Of a DNA stretch of 64,000 nt, positions 18,707-27,645 are shown in pieces; positions within the stretch are counted from its first letter, which is position 1; the number at the start of each line of letters is the position of its first letter. The notes beneath the pieces were generated by a model. The model searched no databases, was not told the DNA's origin, and saw only the letters and a program-made list of their open reading frames with translations. The translations under genes were made by a program, and so were the position numbers. This DNA comes from Prado023 sp963753075 (GTDB taxonomy: Bacteria > Actinomycetota > Actinomycetes > S36-B12 > CAIYMF01), in contig CAVWAR010000002.1 of NCBI GenBank assembly GCA_963753075.1, forward strand, positions 1,054,001 through 1,118,000, written 5' to 3'.

Positions 18707-21700
18707 ATGGATCTGTCTGGACTGTTGCACGGGCTTCTCGAGGACCCGGCCTTCGCGCGCGCCGCTCGTGCCGAGGGAACACACGGCGCGGTGCTCACCC
18801 CCGACGCCGCGATGCCGTTCCTTGCTGCCGGCATGGCTCGGCACCGGCTCGTGCTCGCGGTCACCGCGACCACCCGGCAGGCCGAGGACCTGGCCGCGGC
18901 TGCGAGCAGCCTGACGGGCCCGGGTCGTGTGGCCGTGATGCCGGCCTGGGAGACCCTTCCGCACGAGCGCCTGAGTCCGAGCTCGGACACCGTCGGGCGC
19001 AGGCTGGCGATCCTCCGCCGCCTTGCCCACCCCGATGACAACGATGAGATCACCGGCGCGCTCGACCTCGTCGTGGCTCCGATCCGGGCGCTGCTGCAGC
19101 CGATCGTGCGTGGCTTGGGCGACCTCCAGCCCGTCGTGGTCCGGGCCGGCGACGAGATTGCCCACGACGACGTGGCCGAGGCGCTGGTCACCATCGGCTA
19201 CACCTCCACGGACCTGGTGGAGAAGCGCGGGCAGTTCGCGATCCGTGGCGGCATCCTCGACGTGTTCCCGTCGACCGAGGAGCACCCCCTGCGTGTGGAG
19301 TTCTGGGGCGATGATGTCGAGGAGATCCGCTACTTCCGGGTCTCCGACCAGCGCTCGCTGGAGGTCGCCAGGCATGGGCTCTGGGCGCCTCCCTGCCGGG
19401 AGCTGCTGCTGACCCCGGAGGTCCGGGCACGGGCCGCTGCCCTGGCTCTGCAGCACCCCGAGCTGGCGGAGATGTGCGCCAAGCTCGCCGAGGGGATCCC
19501 CGTGGAGGGGATGGAGGCGCTCGCCCCGGTCCTCGCAGAGGGCATGGAGACACTCGTCGACGTGCTCGCGCACGCCGGCTCCCCGGACACCGGGCCGCCG
19601 CTGGTGCTGCTCAGCGACCCGGAGCTGGTCCGGACCCGTGCGCACGACCTGGTGACCACCAGCAACGAGTTCCTCGCCGCCTCGTGGCACAACGCCGCGG
19701 TCGGCAATGAAACCCCGATCGACCTCGGCGCAGCGACCTACCGCACGATCGAGCAGGTGCGCGACGTGGCCGACGGCCACGAGGTGGCCTGGTGGACCGC
19801 CGGCCCGTTCGGCCTGGCCGCGCCTGACGCCGACGCCGACCCGATCGATGCCGACCCGATCGGCGCCGACCTGGTCGATGACGACCTGATCGTCCTGCCG
19901 GCCGCCGCCACCACGGCCTACCGGGGCGACGGCGCTGCGCTTGTCACGGACCTGCGCTCAGCGCTCGCGGCGGGCCGACGCGTCGTGGCCGTCACCGCCG
20001 GCGTCGGATCCGGCCAGCGGCTGGCCGAGCAGCTGGGCGCCGCAGACCTCCCCGCCCGGGTCGTCCCGGGGATCACGCGATGGCCTCCCGGCCAGGGGGT
20101 GGTCACCGTCACGACAGGTCGGCTCGACCATGGGCTGGATGCTCCCGGGGCGGGGTTGCTGGTCGTCACCGAGACCGACATCCGGGGGCAGAAGGGCTCA
20201 ACCCGGGACATGGCCCGGATGCCCTCGCGCCGGCGCAACACGGTCGACCCGCTGCAGCTGGCGGCCGGGGACTTCGTCGTGCATGAGCAGCACGGCGTCG
20301 GCCGCTACATCGACATGACCCAGCGCACCGTCGGCGGGGCCACCCGCGAGTACCTCGTCCTGGAGTACGCACCCGGCAAGCGCGGCCAGCCGCCGGACCG
20401 CCTGTACGTGCCGAGCGACCAGCTCGACCAGGTGACCCGCTACGTCGGCGGCGAGGCCCCAAGCGTGCACCGGCTCGGTGGCACCGACTGGCAGCAGACC
20501 AAGTCGCGGGCCCGCCGGGCCGTGCGCCAGATCGCCGGCGAGCTCGTCAAGCTCTATGCCGCCCGCCAGCAGGCCGTCGGCCACACGTTCGGCCCGGACA
20601 CACCGTGGCAGCGCGAGCTCGAGGACGCCTTCGCCTACACCGAGACCCCCGACCAGGACTCGACCATCAACGAGGTCAAGGCCGACATGGAGCGGGCCGT
20701 GCCCATGGACCGCCTTGTCTGCGGCGACGTCGGCTATGGCAAGACCGAGATCGCGGTGCGAGCGGCGTTCAAGGCGGTCCAGGACGGCAAGCAGGTCGCG
20801 GTCCTGGTGCCCACGACCCTGTTGGTCCAGCAGCACTTCCAGACCTTCTCCGACCGCTACTCGGGCTTCCCCGTCCGAGTCGCCTCGCTGTCGCGGTTCC
20901 AGACCGACAAGGAGGCGCGCGCGGTCCTCGATGGCCTGGCCGAGGGCACCATCGACGTCGTGATCGGCACCCACCGGCTGTTCAGCAGCCGGACCCGGTT
21001 CAAGGACCTCGGCCTGCTCATCGTCGACGAGGAGCAGCGCTTCGGCGTCGAGCACAAGGAGCACATCAAGGCCCTGCGCACGAACGTCGACGTCCTGACC
21101 ATGTCGGCCACGCCGATCCCGCGCACCCTGGAGATGGCCGTCACCGGCATCCGGGAGATGTCGACGATCCTCACGCCGCCCGAGGAGCGCCATCCGATCC
21201 TGACCTACGTGGGTGCCTATGACCCGAAGCAGATCTCCGCGGCCGTCCGCCGGGAGCTGCTCCGCGACGGCCAGGTGTTCTTCGTCCACAACCGGGTGGA
21301 GTCCATCGAACGGGTCGCCGCCAGGCTGCGCGACCTCGTCCCGGAAGCACGGATCGCCGTCGCGCACGGGCAGATGAACGAGCACACCCTCGAGAAGATC
21401 ATCGTGGACTTCTGGGAGAAGCGCTACGACGTGCTCGTGAGCACCACCATCGTGGAGTCCGGCCTGGACATCCCGAACGCGAACACGCTGATCGTCGACC
21501 GTGCCGACGCCTTCGGACTCAGCCAGCTGCACCAACTGCGTGGGCGGGTGGGCCGTGGCCGGGAGCGGGCGTACGCCTACTTCCTGTACCCGCCGGAGAA
21601 GCCGCTGACCGAGACCGCCCACGACCGGTTGGCCACGATCGCAGCGCATACTGATCTCGGCGCCGGGATGCGGGTGGCGATGAAGGACCTGGAGATCCGC

Positions 21701-22294
21701 GGTGCGGGCAACATGCTCGGCGGCGAGCAGTCGGGGCAGATCGCCGACGTGGGCTTCGACCTCTACGTGCGGCTCGTGGGCGAGGCCCTGGCGGAGTACC
21801 GCGGAGAGGCGGGCGCGGAGTCGGTCGAGGTCAAGGTCGAGCTGCCGGTCGACGCGCACATCCCGCACGCGTACGTGACGGGTGAGAGGTTGCGGCTCGA
21901 GGCCTACCGACGGATCGCCGCCGCGGCCGACGAGGCAGCGATCGACGAGGTGGTCGCCGAGCTGCGAGACCGATACGGCCCGCTGCCGACTCCGGTGGAG
22001 CGGCTCATGGACGTGGCCCGGCTGCGCGTTCTGGCCCGGTCTGCCGGTGTCAGCGAGGTCGTGCTGGCCGGCGCCTACGTCCGCTTCGGTGGCGTGGACC
22101 TGCCGGAGTCCAGGCGCCTCCGGCTGGTCCGGCTCTACCCCGGCACCCAGATCAAGCCGGTCACCCGAACCATCCTCGTGCCAAGGCCGAAGCCGCCGAC
22201 CATGGGCGCTGCGCCCGTGATCGATGCTCCCCTCGTAGCATGGGCCCGTGAGGTGATCGATTCGGTCATACTCGAACCGATCGGAGGCACGTGA
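18707..22294 (+). CDS. mfd: Transcription-repair coupling factor Mfd
   Basis: 1,195-residue ATP-dependent translocase that removes RNA polymerase stalled at DNA damage and recruits UvrA. Domains in order: a UvrB-like region (damage-recognition homology, about 1-480) containing an acidic DADADP-type repeat near 370-385; the RNA-polymerase-interacting CarD-like domain (about 520-610, GDFVVHEQHGVGRYIDM); SF2 helicase with GDVGYGKTE, VDEEQRFGVEHKE, SATPIPRTLEM and the RecG-like TRG region QLRGRVGR; and a C-terminal TRCF domain. ATG 18707 (MDLSGLLHG) is preferred over a GTG at 18668. Its stop overlaps the next start (TGATG). Confidence 0.97.
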   Translation: MDLSGLLHGLLEDPAFARAARAEGTHGAVLTPDAAMPFLAAGMARHRLVLAVTATTRQAEDLAAAASSLTGPGRVAVMPAWETLPHERLSPSSDTVGRRLAILRRLAHPDDNDEITGALDLVVAPIRALLQPIVRGLGDLQPVVVRAGDEIAHDDVAEALVTIGYTSTDLVEKRGQFAIRGGILDVFPSTEEHPLRVEFWGDDVEEIRYFRVSDQRSLEVARHGLWAPPCRELLLTPEVRARAAALALQHPELAEMCAKLAEGIPVEGMEALAPVLAEGMETLVDVLAHAGSPDTGPPLVLLSDPELVRTRAHDLVTTSNEFLAASWHNAAVGNETPIDLGAATYRTIEQVRDVADGHEVAWWTAGPFGLAAPDADADPIDADPIGADLVDDDLIVLPAAATTAYRGDGAALVTDLRSALAAGRRVVAVTAGVGSGQRLAEQLGAADLPARVVPGITRWPPGQGVVTVTTGRLDHGLDAPGAGLLVVTETDIRGQKGSTRDMARMPSRRRNTVDPLQLAAGDFVVHEQHGVGRYIDMTQRTVGGATREYLVLEYAPGKRGQPPDRLYVPSDQLDQVTRYVGGEAPSVHRLGGTDWQQTKSRARRAVRQIAGELVKLYAARQQAVGHTFGPDTPWQRELEDAFAYTETPDQDSTINEVKADMERAVPMDRLVCGDVGYGKTEIAVRAAFKAVQDGKQVAVLVPTTLLVQQHFQTFSDRYSGFPVRVASLSRFQTDKEARAVLDGLAEGTIDVVIGTHRLFSSRTRFKDLGLLIVDEEQRFGVEHKEHIKALRTNVDVLTMSATPIPRTLEMAVTGIREMSTILTPPEERHPILTYVGAYDPKQISAAVRRELLRDGQVFFVHNRVESIERVAARLRDLVPEARIAVAHGQMNEHTLEKIIVDFWEKRYDVLVSTTIVESGLDIPNANTLIVDRADAFGLSQLHQLRGRVGRGRERAYAYFLYPPEKPLTETAHDRLATIAAHTDLGAGMRVAMKDLEIRGAGNMLGGEQSGQIADVGFDLYVRLVGEALAEYRGEAGAESVEVKVELPVDAHIPHAYVTGERLRLEAYRRIAAAADEAAIDEVVAELRDRYGPLPTPVERLMDVARLRVLARSAGVSEVVLAGAYVRFGGVDLPESRRLRLVRLYPGTQIKPVTRTILVPRPKPPTMGAAPVIDAPLVAWAREVIDSVILEPIGGT
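22236..22241 (+). promoter_or_regulatory. Internal -10 hexamer TAGCAT near the end of mfd
   Basis: TAGCAT is followed after 6 nt by GTG AGG TGA, a two-codon reading frame, and 44 nt later by the GGAGG and ATG of the lipoprotein gene. It may provide an extra promoter for the lipoprotein-mazG part. Confidence 0.3.
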
Positions 22295-22914
22295 TGCGTA
22301 GGACCGTCGTCGCACTGGGCGCTGGGGTGCTGGTGCTCGCCGGCTGCAGCAGCACGGGCTCCGGGGAATCCGTGCTGGTCGACTCCGGGCAGGCCGCGGT
22401 GTCGGACGCCTTCCGCGTCTCCCAGCAGGAGATCGCCGATGACGTCGGCCTCGTGCTGGAGGGTCTCGGGCAGCCCCCCGGGGAGCCCCCGGCCGGCTTG
22501 GCCAGCGCCACCACAGAGCGGGTGGTCCTCTACCGGATCATCGATTCCTTCGCCGAGGCCAACGGGGTCGACGTGACCCGGACTGAGGTGGAGGAGGGCC
22601 TCGAGGAGCTCGCGGCCGCCAACGGTGGCCCGGACGGGCTGCGTGCGGCGGCGCTGGGCGCCGGCATCCCGGTGGAGGCGCTCGAGCGCACGATCCGGAC
22701 CAACCTGCTCATCACCGGGATCGGCTCCGGGATCAATCCCAGCGGGGACATCCCGGCGCAGCTGGAGTCCGCGCGGGTGGCGCTCTCGGAGTACTCGGAG
22801 TCGATCGACGTTGCTGTGGCCCCGCGCTACGGGACCTGGGACGACCAGACGCTGGCCATCATCCCCGGCTCGTCGCTGACGGAGCCGTCGGGCCAGGAGC
22901 AGGCCACCCCCTAG
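22294..22914 (+). CDS. SurA N-terminal-domain-like lipoprotein
   Basis: 206-residue secreted lipoprotein: a short basic start, a hydrophobic run and the lipobox VLAGC with Cys near residue 17. The rest (ISQQEI-type start, DFAEANGVDVTRTEVEEGL and following) resembles the non-catalytic chaperone domain of SurA/PrsA-type foldases; no parvulin isomerase domain is present. GGAGG at 22283-22287 favours ATG 22294 over GTG 22291. It sits between mfd and mazG, where mycobacteria carry the lipoprotein LpqU, though homology to LpqU is not claimed. Confidence 0.75.
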   Translation: MRRTVVALGAGVLVLAGCSSTGSGESVLVDSGQAAVSDAFRVSQQEIADDVGLVLEGLGQPPGEPPAGLASATTERVVLYRIIDSFAEANGVDVTRTEVEEGLEELAAANGGPDGLRAAALGAGIPVEALERTIRTNLLITGIGSGINPSGDIPAQLESARVALSEYSESIDVAVAPRYGTWDDQTLAIIPGSSLTEPSGQEQATP

Positions 22915-23660
22915 TGGTCGATCCAGCAGGGGCAGCACCCGATCGCCAGGGCGTCGGCGGGGCGCCGGGGCCACGTGTCGTCCCCCGTCCCAGCGGCGAG
23001 CCGCTCATGGAGCTGATCGCCGTCATGGACAAGCTCCGTTCGCCCGGCGGGTGCCCGTGGGATGCCGAGCAGACGCACGAGTCGCTGGTCTCCTACCTGA
23101 CCGAGGAGGCCCACGAAGCAGTCGAGGCGATCGAGACCCGTGACCGCGTGGCCATGCGCGAGGAGCTCGGCGACGTCCTTCTCCAGGTGATGTTCCACTC
23201 CCGCATCGCCCAGGAGCACGACTCCGACCCCTGGTCGATCGACGAGGTGGCTGCTGGGATCGCCGCGAAGCTCGTTGCCCGGCACCCGCATGTGTTCGGC
23301 GACGAGACGGTTGACTCCGCGGCCCATGTCGAGTCCGTGTGGCTGGCCCGCAAGACCGCGGAGAAGTCCCGCGAGTCGGTGCTCGACGGCATCCCCGCAG
23401 GGCTGCCGGCCCTGCTGCTGGCCGCCAAGATGCACTACCGCGTGACCCACGGGGGCGTTGCGCGCCCAGAGCCGGACCCGTCCGTCGGCGCGGCCGCCGA
23501 GCGGGCGCTCGAGGACGTCGGCCAGGACGCTGTCGGTGACCTGCTCCTGGCACTTGCCACCGGAGCGCTGGATCGAGGGGTGGACCCCGAGGCCGCGCTG
23601 CGTGGGGCACTTCGTGGGTACGCCGAGCAGGTGCGGGCCACTGAGGTGCCGCAGACCTGA
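22914..23660 (+). CDS. mazG: Nucleoside triphosphate pyrophosphohydrolase MazG
   Basis: All-alpha NTP pyrophosphatase that cleans aberrant or excess NTPs to NMPs; 248 residues. The MazG core starts near residue 32 (MELIAVMDKLRSP, CPWDAEQTHESL) with the metal-binding EEAHEAVEAIE and REELGDVLLQVMFH motifs. The C-terminal repeat domain is shorter than in the E. coli enzyme. GTG 22914 shares its first base with the upstream TAG stop. The first 30 residues are Pro/Gly-rich and the true start could be ATG 23007. Confidence 0.9.
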   Translation: MVDPAGAAPDRQGVGGAPGPRVVPRPSGEPLMELIAVMDKLRSPGGCPWDAEQTHESLVSYLTEEAHEAVEAIETRDRVAMREELGDVLLQVMFHSRIAQEHDSDPWSIDEVAAGIAAKLVARHPHVFGDETVDSAAHVESVWLARKTAEKSRESVLDGIPAGLPALLLAAKMHYRVTHGGVARPEPDPSVGAAAERALEDVGQDAVGDLLLALATGALDRGVDPEAALRGALRGYAEQVRATEVPQT

Positions 23661-23710
23661 GCGAGCTGCGGGCGGTGGTTCCCCAACAGGAGCGGCGCCG
23701 CGCGAATCGG

Positions 23711-23716
23711 TAGTGT
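23711..23716 (+). promoter_or_regulatory. -10 hexamer TAGTGT upstream of eno
   Basis: TAGTGT lies in the mazG-eno gap and predicts a leader of about 54 nt carrying the GGGAG ribosome-binding site, unlike the leaderless genes elsewhere. Confidence 0.45.
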
Positions 23717-23776
23717 GACCGGCAGTGCGGGTGCCCGCAGCGACCCGCCCAGCCAACTACCCGATGGGAGCATCCT

Positions 23777-25087
23777 GTGGCAAGCATTGATGTCGTGATC
23801 GCACGCGAGATCCTGGATTCGCGCGGCAACCCGACCCTCGAGGTCGAGGTCGCACTTGAGGACGGGGCCACCGGCCGTGCTGCCGTTCCGTCCGGTGCGT
23901 CGACCGGTGCCTTCGAGGCCTACGAGCTGCGCGATGGTGACATGTCGCGCTACCTGGGCAAGGGTGCGACCAAGGCCGTGGCCAACGTCGAGGACGAGAT
24001 CGCCCCGGCGATCCTGGGCTTCGACGCCTCCGAGCAGCGGCTGATCGACCAGACGATGATCGACCTGGACGGCACCCCGAACAAGGAGCGCCTGGGCGCC
24101 AACGCGATCCTCGGTGTCTCCCTGGCTGCGGCCAAGGCTGCTGCGGAGTCCGCGGGCCTGCCGCTATTCCGCTACCTCGGTGGGCCGAACGCCTATCTGC
24201 TGCCCGTCCCGATGATGAACATCATCAATGGCGGCTCACACGCTGACTCCGATGTCGACATGCAGGAGTTCATGATCGCCCCGATCGGCGCCGACACGTT
24301 CGCCGATGCCCTGCGCAAGGGTGCCGAGGTCTACCACGCGCTCAAGGGCGTGCTGAAGTCCAAGGGCTACGCGACAGGCCTGGGCGACGAGGGCGGCTTC
24401 GCTCCGAACCTGCCCAGCAACCGGGCGGCCCTCGAGCTGATCGTCGAGGCGATCGAGAAGGCCGGCTTCACACCGGGCGTCGACATCGCGCTCGCGATGG
24501 ACGTCGCCGCCCAGGAGTTCTACGGCAACGTGCTCAAGGGCTCCGGCGTGGTCGCCCCCAACGAGTACTTCGTCGAGAACGTGGCCAAGAGCACCGACCA
24601 GATGATCGAGTACTACACGGGTCTCGTGGCGGACTTCCCGATCGTCTCGATCGAGGACCCGCTGGGCGAGGACGAGTGGGCTGACTGGACCGCCATCACT
24701 GCGGCCCTGGGCGACAAGGTGCAGATCGTCGGTGACGACCACTACGTCACCAACACCAGCCGGATCCGGCGCGGCATCGCGGAGAAGACCGCGAACGCCC
24801 TGCTGGTCAAGGTCAACCAGATCGGCACCCTCACCGAGACCGCCGAGGCCGTCGACGCCGCACACCGCGCCGGGTTCAAGACGATGATGAGTCACCGCTC
24901 GGGTGAGACCGAGGACTCGACCATCGCCGACCTCGCCGTGGCGTACAACTGCGGCCAGATCAAGTCCGGTGCCCCGGCCCGGTCCGACCGCGTGGCCAAG
25001 TACAACCAGCTGCTGCGCATCGAGGACGAGCTCGACGACGCGGCACGCTACGCGGGTGCCTCGGCGTTCCCGAGGTTCACTGCCTGA
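23777..25087 (+). CDS. eno: Enolase
   Basis: Glycolytic 2-phosphoglycerate/phosphoenolpyruvate interconversion; 436 residues, full length. Start ASIDVVIAREILDSRGNPT, GASTGAFEA, INGGSHADSDVDMQEFM, the Mg ligands in SIEDPLGEDEW and GDDHYVTN, catalytic Lys in LLVKVNQIGTLTET, and the signature MSHRSGETED all appear. GTG 23777 has GGGAG 7-8 nt upstream. One difference from most enolases is HADSDVDMQEF where HADNNVDIQEF-type sequence is usual. Confidence 0.98.
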   Translation: MASIDVVIAREILDSRGNPTLEVEVALEDGATGRAAVPSGASTGAFEAYELRDGDMSRYLGKGATKAVANVEDEIAPAILGFDASEQRLIDQTMIDLDGTPNKERLGANAILGVSLAAAKAAAESAGLPLFRYLGGPNAYLLPVPMMNIINGGSHADSDVDMQEFMIAPIGADTFADALRKGAEVYHALKGVLKSKGYATGLGDEGGFAPNLPSNRAALELIVEAIEKAGFTPGVDIALAMDVAAQEFYGNVLKGSGVVAPNEYFVENVAKSTDQMIEYYTGLVADFPIVSIEDPLGEDEWADWTAITAALGDKVQIVGDDHYVTNTSRIRRGIAEKTANALLVKVNQIGTLTETAEAVDAAHRAGFKTMMSHRSGETEDSTIADLAVAYNCGQIKSGAPARSDRVAKYNQLLRIEDELDDAARYAGASAFPRFTA

Positions 25088-25106
25088 CCGTGGGAGGATG
25101 GGCGGC

Positions 25107-25601
25107 ATGTCAGCCGGCCGCCCATCCACCTCTGCGCGGGTCCGACGATCCGACTCACGACGCCCAGTGCTCTCCGCCCGCGCGGGGGCCGCACTGGGCG
25201 TCGTCGTCGTCCTGATCACGATCCTGGCCATCCCGTTCCGGGAGTGGATCACGCAGGGTGCGCGGATCTCCGAGCTCGAGTCCCAGGTTGCCTGGCACAA
25301 CCAGCGGGTTGCCGACCTGCAGACGGCCCGCGACCGCTGGAAGGACCCTGCGTACGTGGAGGCGCAGGCGCGCGCCCGGCTGCACTTCGTCCGACCGGGG
25401 GAGGTCGGGTACGTGGTGCTGACCGACGAGACCGCTGAGGCCCCCGAGACGACCCAGACCCGGCCGATGGCACCGGCGCCCAAGGGGGGCCCGTGGTGGA
25501 GCGCCGTCTGGAGCACGGTCGCGCAGGCAGCCGACCCAGCCGAGACGCTCCCGCCGTCGGCGCCGGAGCCCGCCGAGCCCGCGGACACCTACGGCCAGTG
25601 A
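25107..25601 (+). CDS. Septum formation initiator (FtsB/DivIC family)
   Basis: 164-residue bitopic membrane protein of the divisome FtsQ-FtsB/L complex. After about 25 basic residues there is one membrane helix (AALGVVVVLITILAIPF) and a coiled coil (ISELESQVAWHNQRVADLQ), followed by the family FtsB tail ARARLHFVRPGEVGYVVL and a Pro-rich extension. GGGAGG at 25092-25097 suits ATG 25107 better than ATG 25098. It follows eno by 20 bp and overlaps the DUF501 gene by GTGA, the standard actinobacterial eno-ftsB-DUF501-ppx order. Confidence 0.88.
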   Translation: MSAGRPSTSARVRRSDSRRPVLSARAGAALGVVVVLITILAIPFREWITQGARISELESQVAWHNQRVADLQTARDRWKDPAYVEAQARARLHFVRPGEVGYVVLTDETAEAPETTQTRPMAPAPKGGPWWSAVWSTVAQAADPAETLPPSAPEPAEPADTYGQ

Positions 25602-26146
25602 CGGATCGCTCGTCGGGCAGCGGCGCGCCGGTGGCGCAGGAGGACCTTGCGTCGGTCACCCGTCAGCTCGGCAGGCCTGTGCGGGCCGTGAACGCCGTGG
25701 CCCATCGGTGCGGATGCGGCCAGCCGGACGTGCTCACGACCGAGCCGCAGCTGCCCGACGGCACCCCGTTCCCGACGCTGTACTACCTCACCTGCCCGCG
25801 GGCGACTGGTGCCATCGGGTCGCTGGAGGCCGATGGGCTGATGCGCCGGATGGCCGCCCGCCTTGCCACCGACCCGGAGCTCGCCGCGGCCTACCGGTCC
25901 GCCCACGATGCCTACCTCGCGCAGCGCGAGGAGCTGGGGCACGTGCCGTACATCGCCGGGATCAGCGCCGGCGGGATGCCCGACCGCGTGAAGTGCCTGC
26001 ATGTCCTGGTCGCCCACTCGCTGGCCGCCGGACCGGGGGTCAATCCGTTGGGTGACCAGGCCCTGGCGGTCCTGGCCGAGCGCGGGATCAGCCCGGAGTC
26101 GGACTGGGGCGGGCCCGCCGGCCCGTGTGCCACGGCGGACACATGA
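25598..26146 (+). CDS. DUF501 protein
   Basis: Conserved actinobacterial protein of unknown function, 182 residues. Recognisable family blocks are RAVNAVAHRCGCGQPDV, TPFPTLYYLTCPR, GHVPYIAGISAGGMPDRVKCLH and NPLGDQALAVL. The Cys-Gly-Cys and later Cys residues could bind a metal (inference). GTG 25598 overlaps the ftsB-like stop and its own stop overlaps ppx (ATGA), so three genes are translationally coupled. Confidence 0.9.
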   Translation: MTDRSSGSGAPVAQEDLASVTRQLGRPVRAVNAVAHRCGCGQPDVLTTEPQLPDGTPFPTLYYLTCPRATGAIGSLEADGLMRRMAARLATDPELAAAYRSAHDAYLAQREELGHVPYIAGISAGGMPDRVKCLHVLVAHSLAAGPGVNPLGDQALAVLAERGISPESDWGGPAGPCATADT

Positions 26147-27114
26147 CCGCCCGCCGGGTTGCCGCGATCGACTGCGGGACGAACTCGATCCGACTCCTGA
26201 TCGTCGATGTCGACGTCGAGCTGGGGTCGGCCACCGACGTTGCCCGCGAGATGCTGGTGGTCCGCCTCGGCGAGGGCGTCGACGCCACGGGATCCTTCTC
26301 GCCGGCTGCCCTGGAGCGCACGTTCGACGCCTGCCGCGTCTACGCGGACATGCTGTCTGCGGCAGGTGACCCGCCCGTGCGGTTCGTGGCCACATCAGCC
26401 TCGCGGGACGTGTCGAACCGTGCGGAGTTCGTGGCGGGGGTCAGTGGCATCCTCGGTGTGGAGCCGGAGGTGATCGAGGGCTCGCAGGAGGGGGAGCTGT
26501 CGTTCGCCGGCGCCACGGTGGGGATCCCCGATGATGCCCGGTCGCCCTTGCTCGTGGTCGACATCGGTGGCGGCTCGACGGAGTTCGTCCTCGGGTCGGG
26601 GGCGCCGACACACCGGTCGAGCGTGAACATCGGCTGTGTCCGGATGACCGAGCGGCACATGGCCGACGACCCGCCGACGCCCGCGCAGGTGGATGCGGCC
26701 ACTGCGGACATCGACGCGGCCATCGCGCTGGCCGGTCAGGACGTCCCGCTCAGCCAGTCAGCCACGCTCGTCGGGCTGGCCGGATCGGTGACCACCGTCG
26801 CCGCCCTCGCCCTGGGCCTGCCCGGCTACGACGCCGAGGTCATCCATCACAGCCGGATCCCACGGGCCGACGTACGGCGGGTGAGCGACTCGCTGCTGGT
26901 CATGACGCGTGCCCAGCGGGCTGCACTGCCCGTGATGCACCCGGGCCGCGTCGATGTGATCGCCGCCGGAGCCCTGGTGCTGCGGCGGATCATGGACGCG
27001 ACCGGGGCCAGCGAGGTCCTGGTCAGCGAGCACGACATCCTGGATGGCGTGGCATGGTCGGTGGCCCGCGAGGCTGATCCGGTGGTTCGCCCGGACCTCG
27101 CCGAGCACCCGTAG
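26143..27114 (+). CDS. ppx: Exopolyphosphatase / pppGpp phosphohydrolase (Ppx/GppA)
   Basis: ASKHA-fold phosphatase of 323 residues hydrolysing polyphosphate or pppGpp. Motifs: AIDCGTNSIRLLI at about 8-20, ATSASRDVSNR, the catalytic Glu in VIEGSQEGELSF, DIGGGSTEF near 144, and GLAGSVTTVAAL. Only the two N-terminal domains are present (short actinobacterial form), so the choice between polyphosphate and pppGpp cannot be made. Its TAG stop (27112-27114) is also the first half of the -10 of the next gene. Confidence 0.9.
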   Translation: MTARRVAAIDCGTNSIRLLIVDVDVELGSATDVAREMLVVRLGEGVDATGSFSPAALERTFDACRVYADMLSAAGDPPVRFVATSASRDVSNRAEFVAGVSGILGVEPEVIEGSQEGELSFAGATVGIPDDARSPLLVVDIGGGSTEFVLGSGAPTHRSSVNIGCVRMTERHMADDPPTPAQVDAATADIDAAIALAGQDVPLSQSATLVGLAGSVTTVAALALGLPGYDAEVIHHSRIPRADVRRVSDSLLVMTRAQRAALPVMHPGRVDVIAAGALVLRRIMDATGASEVLVSEHDILDGVAWSVAREADPVVRPDLAEHP

Positions 27115-27117
27115 GCT
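27112..27117 (+). promoter_or_regulatory. -10 hexamer TAGGCT built on the ppx stop codon
   Basis: TAGGCT ends 6 nt before ATG 27124; its first three bases are the ppx stop codon. Confidence 0.5.
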
Positions 27118-27123
27118 GTGCCC

Positions 27124-27639
27124 ATGCCGAGTCTCGCCGTCACTGTCATCGGCCGGGATCGCCCGGGGATCATCGCTGAGGTCACCAGCGTGCTAGCGGA
27201 GCTGGGCGGGAACCTCGAGGACTCCTCCATGACCCTGCTCCGGGGCCACTTCACCTGGACCCTGATCGTCGACATCGACACCTCAGCCGACCAGCTGCAG
27301 GGTCGGCTGGCGCACCTGTCCGCCGACGAGCTGGTCGTCTCCGTGCTCCCGGTGGGGCCCGAGGAGGTGCACGCCGGCCAACCCGGCCATGTCCTGAGCG
27401 TCCATGGGGCGGATCGCCCGGGAATCGTCGCGGGGGTGACCTCGACCCTGGCCGCCCACGGCGGCAACATCACGGACCTGTCCACACGGCTGGGCCACGG
27501 CGGTATGTACGTGCTGGTCGCCGAGGTCAGCCTGCCCGCAGGCGTGGATGTCGTCGCGCTGGGTGCGCAGCTGTCCGATGCCGGCCGGGCCCTGGGCGTC
27601 GGGGTCTCCCTGCGCCCGGCTGACTCCGACGTCCTCTAG
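27124..27639 (+). CDS. Double ACT-domain protein (GcvR-like)
   Basis: 171-residue protein made of two ACT amino-acid-sensing domains: SLAVTVIGRDRPGIIAEVTSVL (about 3-80) and VLSVHGADRPGIVAGVTSTL (about 88-165). No DNA-binding or catalytic domain is present, as in GcvR/ACR-type regulators that act by binding a partner. ATG 27124 is preferred to GTG 27118 because TAGGCT then has leaderless spacing and the protein begins directly with the domain. def follows after 6 bp. The ligand is not readable. Confidence 0.85.
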   Translation: MPSLAVTVIGRDRPGIIAEVTSVLAELGGNLEDSSMTLLRGHFTWTLIVDIDTSADQLQGRLAHLSADELVVSVLPVGPEEVHAGQPGHVLSVHGADRPGIVAGVTSTLAAHGGNITDLSTRLGHGGMYVLVAEVSLPAGVDVVALGAQLSDAGRALGVGVSLRPADSDVL

Positions 27640-27645
27640 GCCACG

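Noticed and set aside
20198..22315. Open frame of about 700 codons antisense to mfd
   Set aside because: Shadow of a well-supported gene; repetitive charged sequence without family features.
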